A DNA stretch of 64,000 nt. Origin: Lachnospiraceae bacterium (GTDB lineage Bacteria; Bacillota; Clostridia; Lachnospirales; Lachnospiraceae). The DNA is taken from positions 1 through 64,000 of the forward strand of contig JAPJQL010000015.1 of assembly GCA_030825115.1 (NCBI GenBank), written 5' to 3'. Below are positions 51,443-59,184 of the stretch, piece after piece. Made by a program: the position numbers and the translations under genes. Position 1 is the stretch's first letter. Each line of letters starts with the position of its first letter. Under the pieces are notes generated by a model that saw only the letters and a program-made list of their open reading frames with translations, did not search any database and was not told where the DNA came from.

Positions 51443-52671
51443 CGTATTTCCCGTTCCTTTCCCGTGTTTTCATTCTGTTTCCCGCACAGCTCTTTGATCT
51501 GGTCCAACAGCCGGTGAGCCACCTCGTCCTTGCCCATAAGCTCCAGTTCCCTGACCTCGCCGCGGGTGATCACTGTCACCACGTTGGTATCCGTGCCAAA
51601 ACCGGCGCCCTCTACCTTCAGATTATTGGCAACAATCATATCGATATTCTTCTTTTCCAGCTTGGCTTTCGAATTCTCCAGCATATTCTGGGTCTCCATG
51701 GAAAATCCGCACAAAACCTGCCCGGCTCTCCTATGGGCTCCCAGCCAGGCCAGGATATCGTCGGTCCGCTCCAGACTGATGCTCATATCTCCGTCTTTTT
51801 TCTTAGTCTTTTCCTTCCCCACATGAGGCGGGCGGTAATCGGCAACCGCCGCCGCTTTGACGATCACATCCTGCCCGGCGCTGATCTCCGTCACCGCCTC
51901 AAACATATCGCGGGCGCTGACCACCGGAACCAGCTTCACGCCAAGGGGCGCGGGAAGGTTCACCGGACCGCTGACCAGCGTCACTTCGGCCCCCCGCCTT
52001 GCTGCCGCCCGGGCGATGGCATAGCCCATCTTTCCCGTAGAATGATTTGTGATATAGCGCACCGGGTCGATGGCTTCTCTGGTCGGCCCTGCCGTAACCA
52101 GGATCTTCTTCCCTGCCAGGTCCTTTTCACAGGCAATTTCCAGCATGATATGTTCGAACAATTCCGCCGGCTCCGGCATCTTTCCCGCGCCGGTGTCCCC
52201 GCACGCCAGATATCCGCATGCCGGCTCGATCACCTTCATCCCGTAGCCGCGGCAGATGTCCAGGTTGTCCTGTGTGACCGGGTTCTCATACATGCCGGTA
52301 TTCATCGCCGGGACGATCAGCTTCGGTTTCCTGCACGCCAGAAATGTGGTCGTCAGCATATCATCCGCGATCCCATGCGCCACTTTGGCGACCACATTGG
52401 CCGTGGCAGGCGCGATCATAAACACATCCGCCTTCTTCGCCAGTGCGATATGCTCGACATGAAATTCAAAATTCCGGTCAAAAGTGTCTACCAGGCACTT
52501 CGTCCCCGTCAGCGTCTCAAACGTAACCGGCGTGATAAAATTCGTGGCATTTTTCGTCATGATGACCTCGACATTGGCGTGCTGTTTTTTCAGCATGCTT
52601 GCAAGGCCCGCTATCTTATATGCGGCAATCCCGCCCGAGACTCCGAGCACTACCGTCTTTCCTTTCAGCAT
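51439..52671 (-). CDS. coaBC: Bifunctional phosphopantothenoylcysteine synthetase/decarboxylase
   Basis: A 410-residue CoaBC. The N-terminal flavoprotein decarboxylase (CoaC; GVSGGIAAYK, PAMNTGMYENP with the catalytic region) is fused to the C-terminal CTP-dependent synthetase (CoaB; VTAGPTREAIDPVRYITNHSTGKMG). These are steps 2 and 3 of coenzyme A synthesis. ATG 52671 follows CAGGAGG at ideal spacing. It is divergent from coaX, which makes the first-step enzyme. Confidence 0.95.
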   Translation of the reverse strand: MLKGKTVVLGVSGGIAAYKIAGLASMLKKQHANVEVIMTKNATNFITPVTFETLTGTKCLVDTFDRNFEFHVEHIALAKKADVFMIAPATANVVAKVAHGIADDMLTTTFLACRKPKLIVPAMNTGMYENPVTQDNLDICRGYGMKVIEPACGYLACGDTGAGKMPEPAELFEHIMLEIACEKDLAGKKILVTAGPTREAIDPVRYITNHSTGKMGYAIARAAARRGAEVTLVSGPVNLPAPLGVKLVPVVSARDMFEAVTEISAGQDVIVKAAAVADYRPPHVGKEKTKKKDGDMSISLERTDDILAWLGAHRRAGQVLCGFSMETQNMLENSKAKLEKKNIDMIVANNLKVEGAGFGTDTNVVTVITRGEVRELELMGKDEVAHRLLDQIKELCGKQNENTGKEREIR

Positions 52672-52808
52672 TCCAAACCTCCTGTTTTCTGCCGGCGCTT
52701 GTTTCTTTCCAGATACATGCAGAAATCCCTTCCGGCGGACATTGTGTTTCCACACAAAATATGTTAGGATTATAACACAAAAAGCCTGTCTTTGAAAGGA
52801 GTTCCCTT

Positions 52809-53579
52809 ATGATTTTAGCTATCGATATGGGTAATACCAATATTGTCGTCGGAGGCATCGATTCCGAGCGGACTTATTTTGTAGAACGGATCACGACAAA
52901 CCATGTAAAAACTGCGTTGGAGTACGCCGTCAACATCAAAAACATCATTGAAATCCACCAGATCGACAAGTCGCAGGTGGAAGGCGCCATCGTCTCCTCC
53001 GTCGTACCCCCGCTCAACGCCACGATCTCCTCCGCGATCAAGAAGATCTTCGGCTTCCGCCCGATGCTTGTGGGCGCGGGGATGAAGACCGGGCTGAACA
53101 TCATCATGGACAACCCTAAGACCGTGGGAAGCGATATGATCGTGGACGCGGTAGCGGCAATCAAAGAATACCCCTGCCCGCTGATCATCATCGATATGGG
53201 AACCGCCACCACGATGTCTGTCGTGGACCACGCAGGCAATTATATCGGAGGCGTCATCCTTCCCGGCCTCAAGGTCTCACTGGACTCCCTGAGCAGCAAG
53301 ACCGCCCAGCTGCCGTTCATCAGCCTGGACATCCCGCAGAAGGTCATCGGGAAAAATACGATCGACTGCATGAGAAGCGGCATCATGTACGGGACCGCCG
53401 GTACGATCGACGGGATTTTAGACCGGATGGAAAAAGAACTGGGAGAACCGCCGACCGTCCTTGCGACAGGCGGACTGTCACGGTTTATCGTTCCGCTCTG
53501 CAGGCATAAGATCATCTATGACGAAGCCCTGCTGCTCAAAGGCCTGTTGATCCTCTATCAGAAAAATCATGTGAACTGA
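52809..53579 (+). CDS. coaX: Type III pantothenate kinase
   Basis: A 256-residue CoaX-type kinase. The N-terminal P-loop-like DMGNTNIVVG, the IIDMGTATT segment, and GGVILPGL are family motifs of the acetate-kinase/Hsp70-like fold. It phosphorylates pantothenate and is insensitive to CoA feedback. AAAGGAG precedes the ATG. Divergent arrangement with coaBC keeps three pathway steps together. Confidence 0.95.
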   Translation: MILAIDMGNTNIVVGGIDSERTYFVERITTNHVKTALEYAVNIKNIIEIHQIDKSQVEGAIVSSVVPPLNATISSAIKKIFGFRPMLVGAGMKTGLNIIMDNPKTVGSDMIVDAVAAIKEYPCPLIIIDMGTATTMSVVDHAGNYIGGVILPGLKVSLDSLSSKTAQLPFISLDIPQKVIGKNTIDCMRSGIMYGTAGTIDGILDRMEKELGEPPTVLATGGLSRFIVPLCRHKIIYDEALLLKGLLILYQKNHVN

Positions 53580-53585
53580 CGCAAA

Positions 53586-53635
53586 ATACGCCCGGGACAA
53601 AAGAAGGCATCTGTCTTCTTACGTCCCGGGCGTAT
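53586..53635. terminator. Bidirectional terminator, coaX / TRAP
   Basis: Perfect 13-bp outer stem (53586-53598 with 53623-53635) plus an inner AAGAAG/CTTCTT helix, in the gap between convergent genes. Confidence 0.85.
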
Positions 53636-53657
53636 CCGGTTCATAACCCTATAACAC

Positions 53658-54950
53658 TTAAAATATACTGTAGCCGAGAAGTCCCGGCAGCCAGGTCGTC
53701 AGCGGCCCCCACAGGCTGATTGCGATCAATACCACAATGTTACAGATCACAAACGGCAGCGCTCCTTTGAAGATTTCAAAAAGAGGCATCCGGTTGATCT
53801 TATTGCACGCATTCAGGCACATCCCCACCGGCGGCGTCACCAGACCGATCGCAAGACCCGTGATCATCATCGCGCCAAACTGAAGCGGAGAAAAACCGTA
53901 GTTCTGCATAACCGGCAGCATGATCGGAGTCAGCAGAAGGATCGCCGGGCTCACATCGATAAAAGTACCGATCATCAGAATCATCACGTCAAACATCAGC
54001 GCAATTCCCCACGCCGGCATATTCAGCCCCATGAAAAATCCTGCAACGATCTGCGGAATCTTCTGCATCGTGAGAACCCAGGTGAAAATCGTCGTAAAAC
54101 CGATGATCAGCATGATGGAAGAAGAGGAGATCAGCGTCTTTTTCAACGCATTCCACACGTCTTTCCATGTCAGCTCACGGTATACGAAGAATCCTACGAT
54201 CATGGAATACAATACCGCAACTCCGGCGCTTTCCGAAGCCGTACACACGCCAAAAGATACACATACGATGATGAAGACAGGCATCAAAAGCGCCGGGATT
54301 CCCGACAGGATCGCCCGTACAAATTCCTTCATGACAAACGGGGTTCTCTTCGGATGCCAGTGCTTTTTATGGCTGATCCAGAAAACAAGGAAGAGCTGGG
54401 TCAGACCGATCAAAATCCCCGGCACAGCGCCCGCCATAAACAGCGCTCCGACAGAGGCGCCGGATATCATGGAGTAGACGATCATCGGCGTAGACGGCGG
54501 AATGATCATGCCCATCGTAGAGGAGGCGACCGTAATCCCAGCCGAAGCTGAAGGCGGATATCCCTGCTCCTCCATCGCCGGGATCAGGATACTTCCAAGC
54601 GCGGAAGTGTCTGCCACGGAAGAACCGGAAATGCCTCCAAATATCATGGACGCCACGATATTTACCTCGCCCAGCCCGCCGTGAAACGGGCGCAGAAGCT
54701 GGAGGCAGAAGTTGATGATACGCTTTGTGATCCCGCCGGTATTCATCAATTCGCCCGCCAGCATAAACAGCGGCATGGCGATCATCAGCTCACTGTACGC
54801 GCCGTTCCAGATCCGCTGCGGAACCATGCTGATGAAGTTGGGTGCGTTCGTCGTGATATAAGTCACGCAGGAAGCGCCGATCGCAAAGGCCAGCGGCACG
54901 CCCAGAGCTGCGAAGAAAACCAGCAGCACTAAAAGAATTATCATTGCCAT
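53658..54950 (-). CDS. TRAP transporter large permease (DctM)
   Basis: A 430-residue large TRAP subunit with about 12 helices. Family segments include GVPLAFAIGAS, IFGGISGSSVADTSALG and a C-terminal GLVTPPVGMCLNACNKI. It forms the sodium-driven channel with the small subunit 18 bp upstream. Similar in size to the other DctM in this window but clearly diverged. No catabolic genes are attached to this TRAP unit. Confidence 0.94.
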   Translation of the reverse strand: MAMIILLVLLVFFAALGVPLAFAIGASCVTYITTNAPNFISMVPQRIWNGAYSELMIAMPLFMLAGELMNTGGITKRIINFCLQLLRPFHGGLGEVNIVASMIFGGISGSSVADTSALGSILIPAMEEQGYPPSASAGITVASSTMGMIIPPSTPMIVYSMISGASVGALFMAGAVPGILIGLTQLFLVFWISHKKHWHPKRTPFVMKEFVRAILSGIPALLMPVFIIVCVSFGVCTASESAGVAVLYSMIVGFFVYRELTWKDVWNALKKTLISSSSIMLIIGFTTIFTWVLTMQKIPQIVAGFFMGLNMPAWGIALMFDVMILMIGTFIDVSPAILLLTPIMLPVMQNYGFSPLQFGAMMITGLAIGLVTPPVGMCLNACNKINRMPLFEIFKGALPFVICNIVVLIAISLWGPLTTWLPGLLGYSIF

Positions 54951-54968
54951 TAGATTTTCTCTCCTTTC

Positions 54969-55523
54969 TTAAGCGGCCGCCTCATCTTTGGCAAGAGCCT
55001 TGTTTTTTGGTGCGAAATAGGAAACATCGGCCGTGATGAATTCTATAATCTTGACCACGATGCAGAGCGCGCAGATGATTCCGCACACAGGCATGATGCC
55101 ATACATATATTTCATCGGGATTTCCATGCCCTGGCTGATCTGTTTGCCTGCAACAGCAACATATTTAAATCCCTGGTAAGTAAATACCAGATCGACCACC
55201 ATGACGATCACATAGTTGAGCACGGCCAGCCAGCGTTTGATGGCAGGCTTCACACCATCGTAGATAATGTCGATCATGACATGCTCATTTTTTATCACAT
55301 TAATACCCATCCCCCAAAACGTTGTAAACGCAAACAGCGTGGTGTTAAACTCGGACAGCTCTTTCCAGCTGTGGGAAAAGAAATAGCGGGCGATCACGGC
55401 AAATACGATCAGTACCGCCAGAAGCCCCATTGCAACCACACCGATGCCAAAATAAATCTGAAATATTTTCTCTCCTGCTTTTTTCAGCTTTTCGATCGTA
55501 ATCAGCCCCTTTCTGATAAACAA
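54969..55523 (-). CDS. TRAP transporter small permease (DctQ)
   Basis: A 184-residue four-helix TRAP subunit. ITIEKLKKAGEKIFQIYFGIGVVAMG matches the family N-terminus. The start is uncertain: the TTG at 55523 lies just after the intercistronic hairpin with no ribosome site, and the better placed AGAAAGGGG precedes a CTG codon six residues later. No ATG is available before helix 1, so an unusual start or coupling is likely. Confidence 0.85.
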   Translation of the reverse strand: MFIRKGLITIEKLKKAGEKIFQIYFGIGVVAMGLLAVLIVFAVIARYFFSHSWKELSEFNTTLFAFTTFWGMGINVIKNEHVMIDIIYDGVKPAIKRWLAVLNYVIVMVVDLVFTYQGFKYVAVAGKQISQGMEIPMKYMYGIMPVCGIICALCIVVKIIEFITADVSYFAPKNKALAKDEAAA

Positions 55524-55524
55524 A

Positions 55525-55570
55525 GGGCAGCCACAAAGTCGTTGCGTAACCGCAATATTTCGGGCTGCCC
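55525..55570 (-). other. Intercistronic hairpin, dctP-dctQ (operon 2)
   Basis: GGGCAGCC/GGCTGCCC 8-bp outer stem (55525-55532 with 55563-55570) and an inner TTGCG/CGCAA helix. It is followed by a short T-rich stretch. A partial terminator or mRNA-stability element that would favour dctP over dctQM. Confidence 0.65.
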
Positions 55571-55578
55571 GGATGTTA

Positions 55579-56688
55579 TTATTTTGCGTTTGCCACGATA
55601 TCCTGCATCTCTTTCAGTTCTTCTGCAGTCAGCATCCCTTCTGCGATGCACTGGTCATATACGACCTGTACTGCATCCTGGAATGCTTTCAGCTCTTCTT
55701 CGCTCGGCTCGTATACTTCGCAGCCAGCATCTACAACAACCTGTTTTGCAGCGTTCTGATTCTCATCGATCAGCTGGTCGTTGTAAACGGACATCTCATC
55801 TGCACAAGTCTGGATGATCTCCTGATACTCAGCAGGAAGACCGTTCCACCATGCTGCGTTTACGTAGAATGGATCCGGATGGAACTGGTAATTTACTTCG
55901 GTGAAGTACTTCTGTACCTCGTAGAACTTCATGCCTTCTACGTTTACCCACGGATTTTCCTGTCCGTCTGCCACACTGGTCTTTAAGCCCATGTACAGGT
56001 CAGAATAAGGAATGGTGGTTGTGGTAGCGCCCATTGCGATAAAAGTCTTGTCAATGGTGTTCATACCGTTGGTTCTCATCTTTAATCCCTTTAAGTCTTC
56101 CGGTTTGGTAATCGGATGTTTGGAGTTGGAGAACTGGCGGTAACCGCCTGCGTCACACAGGGAAAGGATCACAGTACCAGTCTCTGCCTCTGCCTCTGTA
56201 CAAACTTTCTTTGCCAGGTCACTCTGCATCAATGCCGTGATCTGCGCGCGGTTCTGGGTCAGGAATGGCAGTGTAAACATCAGAAGACGCGGGCTGAAGT
56301 CGAACTGGCCGCCTCTCATACCCTGAACCGTTCCTGCAACTACCTGCTCCAGCATCTCTTTTTCTGTGCCGAGCTGTCCGTTGCCATATACCTCAACTGT
56401 GACATGTCCGTTGGTTCTCTCCGCAACGTCTGCCGCAAATTTTTCCATAGATACATATCTTGGGTTGCCCTCCGGCTGTGCATGACCGATCGTCATGACA
56501 AAGTCTCCTAATGCTGCGAACGGATCCTCTGCCTCAGGCGCATCTGCCTTGGTTTCCTCCACTTTATTATCTGCAGCCGCCGCAGTTGTTGCCGCCGGTG
56601 CTGCTGTTTCTGCCGGTTTGCTTCCTCCGCAGGCCGTAAGAGATGCTGCCATTGTAAGGCTTAAAAGCATTGCGATTGACTTTTTCAT
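55579..56688 (-). CDS. TRAP transporter substrate-binding lipoprotein (DctP)
   Basis: A 369-residue solute-binding protein. The signal peptide ends in LTAC (lipidated Cys about 20) and an Ala/Glu-rich linker follows. The DctP fold opens with MTIGHAQPEGNPRYVSMEKFA and LKGLKMRTNGM carries the conserved arginine that binds the ligand carboxylate. Sugar acids or dicarboxylates are the usual ligands. GGAGGAAGG precedes the ATG. First gene of a GntR-controlled operon. Confidence 0.93.
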   Translation of the reverse strand: MKKSIAMLLSLTMAASLTACGGSKPAETAAPAATTAAAADNKVEETKADAPEAEDPFAALGDFVMTIGHAQPEGNPRYVSMEKFAADVAERTNGHVTVEVYGNGQLGTEKEMLEQVVAGTVQGMRGGQFDFSPRLLMFTLPFLTQNRAQITALMQSDLAKKVCTEAEAETGTVILSLCDAGGYRQFSNSKHPITKPEDLKGLKMRTNGMNTIDKTFIAMGATTTTIPYSDLYMGLKTSVADGQENPWVNVEGMKFYEVQKYFTEVNYQFHPDPFYVNAAWWNGLPAEYQEIIQTCADEMSVYNDQLIDENQNAAKQVVVDAGCEVYEPSEEELKAFQDAVQVVYDQCIAEGMLTAEELKEMQDIVANAK

Positions 56689-56742
56689 AAAAAACCTTCC
56701 TCCTTGCTAATGATGAACATTATGGTTATGTAGGGTCCAAAT

Positions 56743-56754
56743 CTTGTATACAAG
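56743..56754. promoter_or_regulatory. GntR-type operator (CTTGTATACAAG)
   Basis: A perfect 12-bp palindrome just downstream of the predicted dctP transcription start. The core TTGTATACA recurs at 56989 near the gntR-type gene. Confidence 0.65.
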
Positions 56755-56771
56755 CTTGTCTCCACAACTGA

Positions 56772-56800
56772 ATATTAACAGATTTAATAGGGTTTTGCAA
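56772..56800 (-). promoter_or_regulatory. Promoter of the dctPQM operon (operon 2)
   Basis: Minus-strand TTGCAA (56795-56800) and TAATAT (56772-56777), 17-bp spacer. The 411-bp gap 56689-57099 also holds the divergent gntR promoter and two operators; the pyrimidine-rich middle shows no gene. Confidence 0.65.
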
Positions 56801-56988
56801 GTGTTTATTTGTCATTCAATTTTCCATTTCAGCTTAACTTTTCCCACTTTATGCACAATAACTCTATTTGTTTTTTATGCATTTATTATATTTATCAACT
56901 ATTTCTCGGCTGCAAAGCACGGTTTTCTCCCTTTTTCGCTTTCCCTCTTCGTCATTCTGCACAATTTTCCCGTTCTATTTTTGTCCTC

Positions 56989-57000
56989 TTGTATACATGA
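56989..57000. promoter_or_regulatory. Second GntR-type site (TTGTATACATGA)
   Basis: Shares TTGTATACA with the palindrome at 56743-56754. It lies 36 bp upstream of the gntR-type -35 box. Confidence 0.5.
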
Positions 57001-57035
57001 TTGTTTTTCGCTCCATTTTTTCACGCAACTTTTAT

Positions 57036-57064
57036 TTGACTTTTATTTTTCCTCTCCCTATAAT
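57036..57064 (+). promoter_or_regulatory. Promoter of the gntR-type gene
   Basis: TTGACT (57036-57041) and TATAAT (57059-57064), 17-bp spacer; near consensus. Confidence 0.75.
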
Positions 57065-57099
57065 GAAAGATACAAATACAGGGATATAGGAGGAAATTT

Positions 57100-57783
57100 A
57101 TGGATACAGGTTTATCCACCGATGAGATTTATCAGACACTCGAGGAAGAGATTGTCAGCCTGAAGATAAAACCGGGAGAGAAACTGAGTGAAAACACGCT
57201 CTGCAAGCGTTTTTCTATATCCCGTACCCCTGTTCGCAGCGTGCTGCAGCGTCTGGAACAGAATCGCTTTGTACATATCATTCCGCACAAGGGCACCATC
57301 GTCACTCCGATCAACCTGCATATTGCCAATCAGCTTGTCTACCAGCGGGTTGCCGTAGAGTCTATGGTCTTTCGTGATTTTGTAAAGGTCTGCACACCGC
57401 CGGTGGCGGAGCAGGCGCGCTATCTTCTGCACATCCTGGAAGAAGCCGGGGCAAAACGGCATCATCTGGAGACGTTTGATATCAATGATTTTTTGCAGAA
57501 GGACCTGGCCATGCATGAAATCTGGTTTCGTGCCACCGATAAAATGTATCTGTGGGAACGGATCACGAAGCCGGATGCAGATTACTCCCGCTTTATCCGT
57601 CTGGATATCGTAGGCGCAAAGAACGTTCCCGAAGTTTTGGACGACCACAGGGCGATGATGAGAATCATCGACACAAAGGATCTGGATGCCATCGAACCTC
57701 TGATGATGCTGCATTTGTATGGCGGAATCAGGCGTCTGGGAGGAAAGATTTTTTCGGATGAATACCGGGAATACTTTGAATAG
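57100..57783 (+). CDS. GntR-family regulator (FCD domain)
   Basis: A 227-residue FadR-type GntR regulator. Residues 1-70 are the winged helix (EEIVSLKIKPGEKLSENTLCKRFSISRTPVRSVLQRLE region) and about 80-215 the helical FCD ligand domain with its metal-binding histidines (MHEIWFRA; DDHRAMM; MMLHLYGG). It is divergent from the TRAP operon, and a shared operator core lies near both promoters. It probably senses the imported acid. AGGAGGAAATTT precedes the ATG. Confidence 0.9.
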   Translation: MDTGLSTDEIYQTLEEEIVSLKIKPGEKLSENTLCKRFSISRTPVRSVLQRLEQNRFVHIIPHKGTIVTPINLHIANQLVYQRVAVESMVFRDFVKVCTPPVAEQARYLLHILEEAGAKRHHLETFDINDFLQKDLAMHEIWFRATDKMYLWERITKPDADYSRFIRLDIVGAKNVPEVLDDHRAMMRIIDTKDLDAIEPLMMLHLYGGIRRLGGKIFSDEYREYFE

Positions 57784-57917
57784 ATTTCCCTAAAATTTTA
57801 TCTTTTTTTGCAGTTCTCACAACCATGTCAGAATCTGGAAGTATAAACCCTCCCAATTCCGTGAATCATTTTCATTGACATATGTTTCAATGAATCTGGA
57901 ATGCGGAGGTAAGAAAT

Positions 57918-58694
57918 ATGGCAGGGTACAAGGTTGAAATCTGCGGTGTCAATACAGCGAAACTTCCACTTCTTACAAATGACGAAAAAGATGCATTATT
58001 CAAACGGATCTTAGAAGGCGACATGGATGCAAGAGAACAGTACATCAAAGGAAACCTGCGGCTGGTGTTGAGCGTCATCCAGCGGTTTTCAAACAGCAAT
58101 GAAAATGTGGACGACCTTTTCCAGATCGGGTGCATCGGCCTAATCAAGGCAATCGATAATTTCGATATCACCCAAAACGTCCGCTTCTCCACCTACGCCG
58201 TGCCCATGATCCTCGGCGAAGTACGGCGCTACCTGAGAGATAACAATTCCATCCGTGTCAGCCGTTCACTGCGGGACACGGCGTACAAAGCCATCTACGC
58301 CAAAGAAGGGCTGATGCGTAAAAACGCAAAGGAGCCGACCCTGATGGAGATCGCGGAGGAGATCGGTGTCAGCAAGGAAGACATCACCTATGCCCTTGAC
58401 GCGATCCAAAGCCCGGTCAGCCTGTACGACCCAATCTATACCGACGGCGGCGACCCCCTGTATGTGATGGACCAGATCAGCGACAAAAAGAACCACGAGG
58501 AAAACTGGGTCGAGGAGATCTCACTCCGGGAGGCGATGGACCGGCTTCCCGCGCGGGAACGGAACATCATTGACATGCGCTTCTTTGAAGGCAAAACACA
58601 GACCGAAGTGGCTGAAGAGATCCATATCAGCCAGGCTCAGGTGAGCCGGTTAGAAAAAAATGCGCTGAAATCCATGAAAAATTACCTGAATTAA
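57918..58694 (+). CDS. sigG: RNA polymerase sporulation sigma factor SigG
   Basis: A 258-residue sigma-70-family factor that drives late forespore genes. The N-terminal KVEICGVNTAKLPLLTNDE is diagnostic for SigG. Region 2 (VDDLFQIGCIGLIKAIDNFD; FSTYAVPMILGEVRRYLRD), region 3 and region 4 (ARERNIIDMRFFEGKTQTEVA, ISQAQVSRLEKNAL) are all intact. A GTATA at 57841-57845 might be the -35 of a forespore promoter, but the -10 is poor. Here sigG stands alone, without spoIIGA or sigE upstream. GGAGGTAAG precedes the ATG. Confidence 0.95.
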   Translation: MAGYKVEICGVNTAKLPLLTNDEKDALFKRILEGDMDAREQYIKGNLRLVLSVIQRFSNSNENVDDLFQIGCIGLIKAIDNFDITQNVRFSTYAVPMILGEVRRYLRDNNSIRVSRSLRDTAYKAIYAKEGLMRKNAKEPTLMEIAEEIGVSKEDITYALDAIQSPVSLYDPIYTDGGDPLYVMDQISDKKNHEENWVEEISLREAMDRLPARERNIIDMRFFEGKTQTEVAEEIHISQAQVSRLEKNALKSMKNYLN

Positions 58695-58713
58695 ACTGTC
58701 TTCCCTGACAAAG

Positions 58714-58746
58714 GAAGGGTGCGTGGCTGACCGCCACGCACCCTTC
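58714..58746. terminator. Bidirectional terminator after sigG
   Basis: Perfect 13-bp stem (58714-58726 with 58734-58746) between convergent genes. Confidence 0.8.
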
Positions 58747-58758
58747 TGTGATTCTCTC

Positions 58759-59112
58759 CTACAAAAACATGTCCTTCTTTGCAAGGATCGCCTCTACCGC
58801 CGCACACGCCGGACAATCGCACCATCTGGCGCCGCCGGCCTTGATCGCTCTGGCATGAGCCGCCACGTTCCCGGCCTCTGCCCCAAACACCTGCGCGCCG
58901 CCCTCTGACTCTGCGAATCCGATCAGCTGGTCAATCGGCATGATGTCTGCTTCCAGCTCCGCCACATAGTTTCTGGTCTCATCCGCCTCTCTTTCTGTGC
59001 CCACAGCGTTCAGCCAGACCTCTGCCGCTTCCCTCGTCTCACTGCTGCACGTGGGGGCGTCGATCAGCTCCTTTGTCTTTCCGGTCACATAATCCAATAC
59101 TTCTTTGTTCAT
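58759..59112 (-). CDS. Small conserved clostridial protein
   Basis: A 117-residue acidic cytosolic protein. The C-terminal region carries three cysteines in WCDCPACAAVEAI, a possible metal or redox site, and a further Cys is near residue 22. Similar small proteins in Clostridia are sometimes labelled Hsp90-like in databases, but no Hsp90 ATPase or client domain fits in this length. Function unknown. AAAGGAGGAAAACTACC precedes the ATG. Confidence 0.75.
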   Translation of the reverse strand: MNKEVLDYVTGKTKELIDAPTCSSETREAAEVWLNAVGTEREADETRNYVAELEADIMPIDQLIGFAESEGGAQVFGAEAGNVAAHARAIKAGGARWCDCPACAAVEAILAKKDMFL

Positions 59113-59184
59113 GGTAGTTTTCCTCCTTTGATTGGAATTTAATTAGATTCTACCACAAATCGGTACTCCCTGCATCAGAATTCT

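Noticed and set aside
57841..57870. SigF/SigG-type promoter upstream of sigG
   Set aside because: GTATA matches the -35 element but the region 15-16 bases downstream fits the -10 consensus poorly, so it is mentioned only in the gene entry.
58759..59112. Annotation as Hsp90
   Set aside because: At 117 residues it cannot hold any Hsp90 domain and shows no GHKL ATPase motif; such a label would be a carried-over database name.
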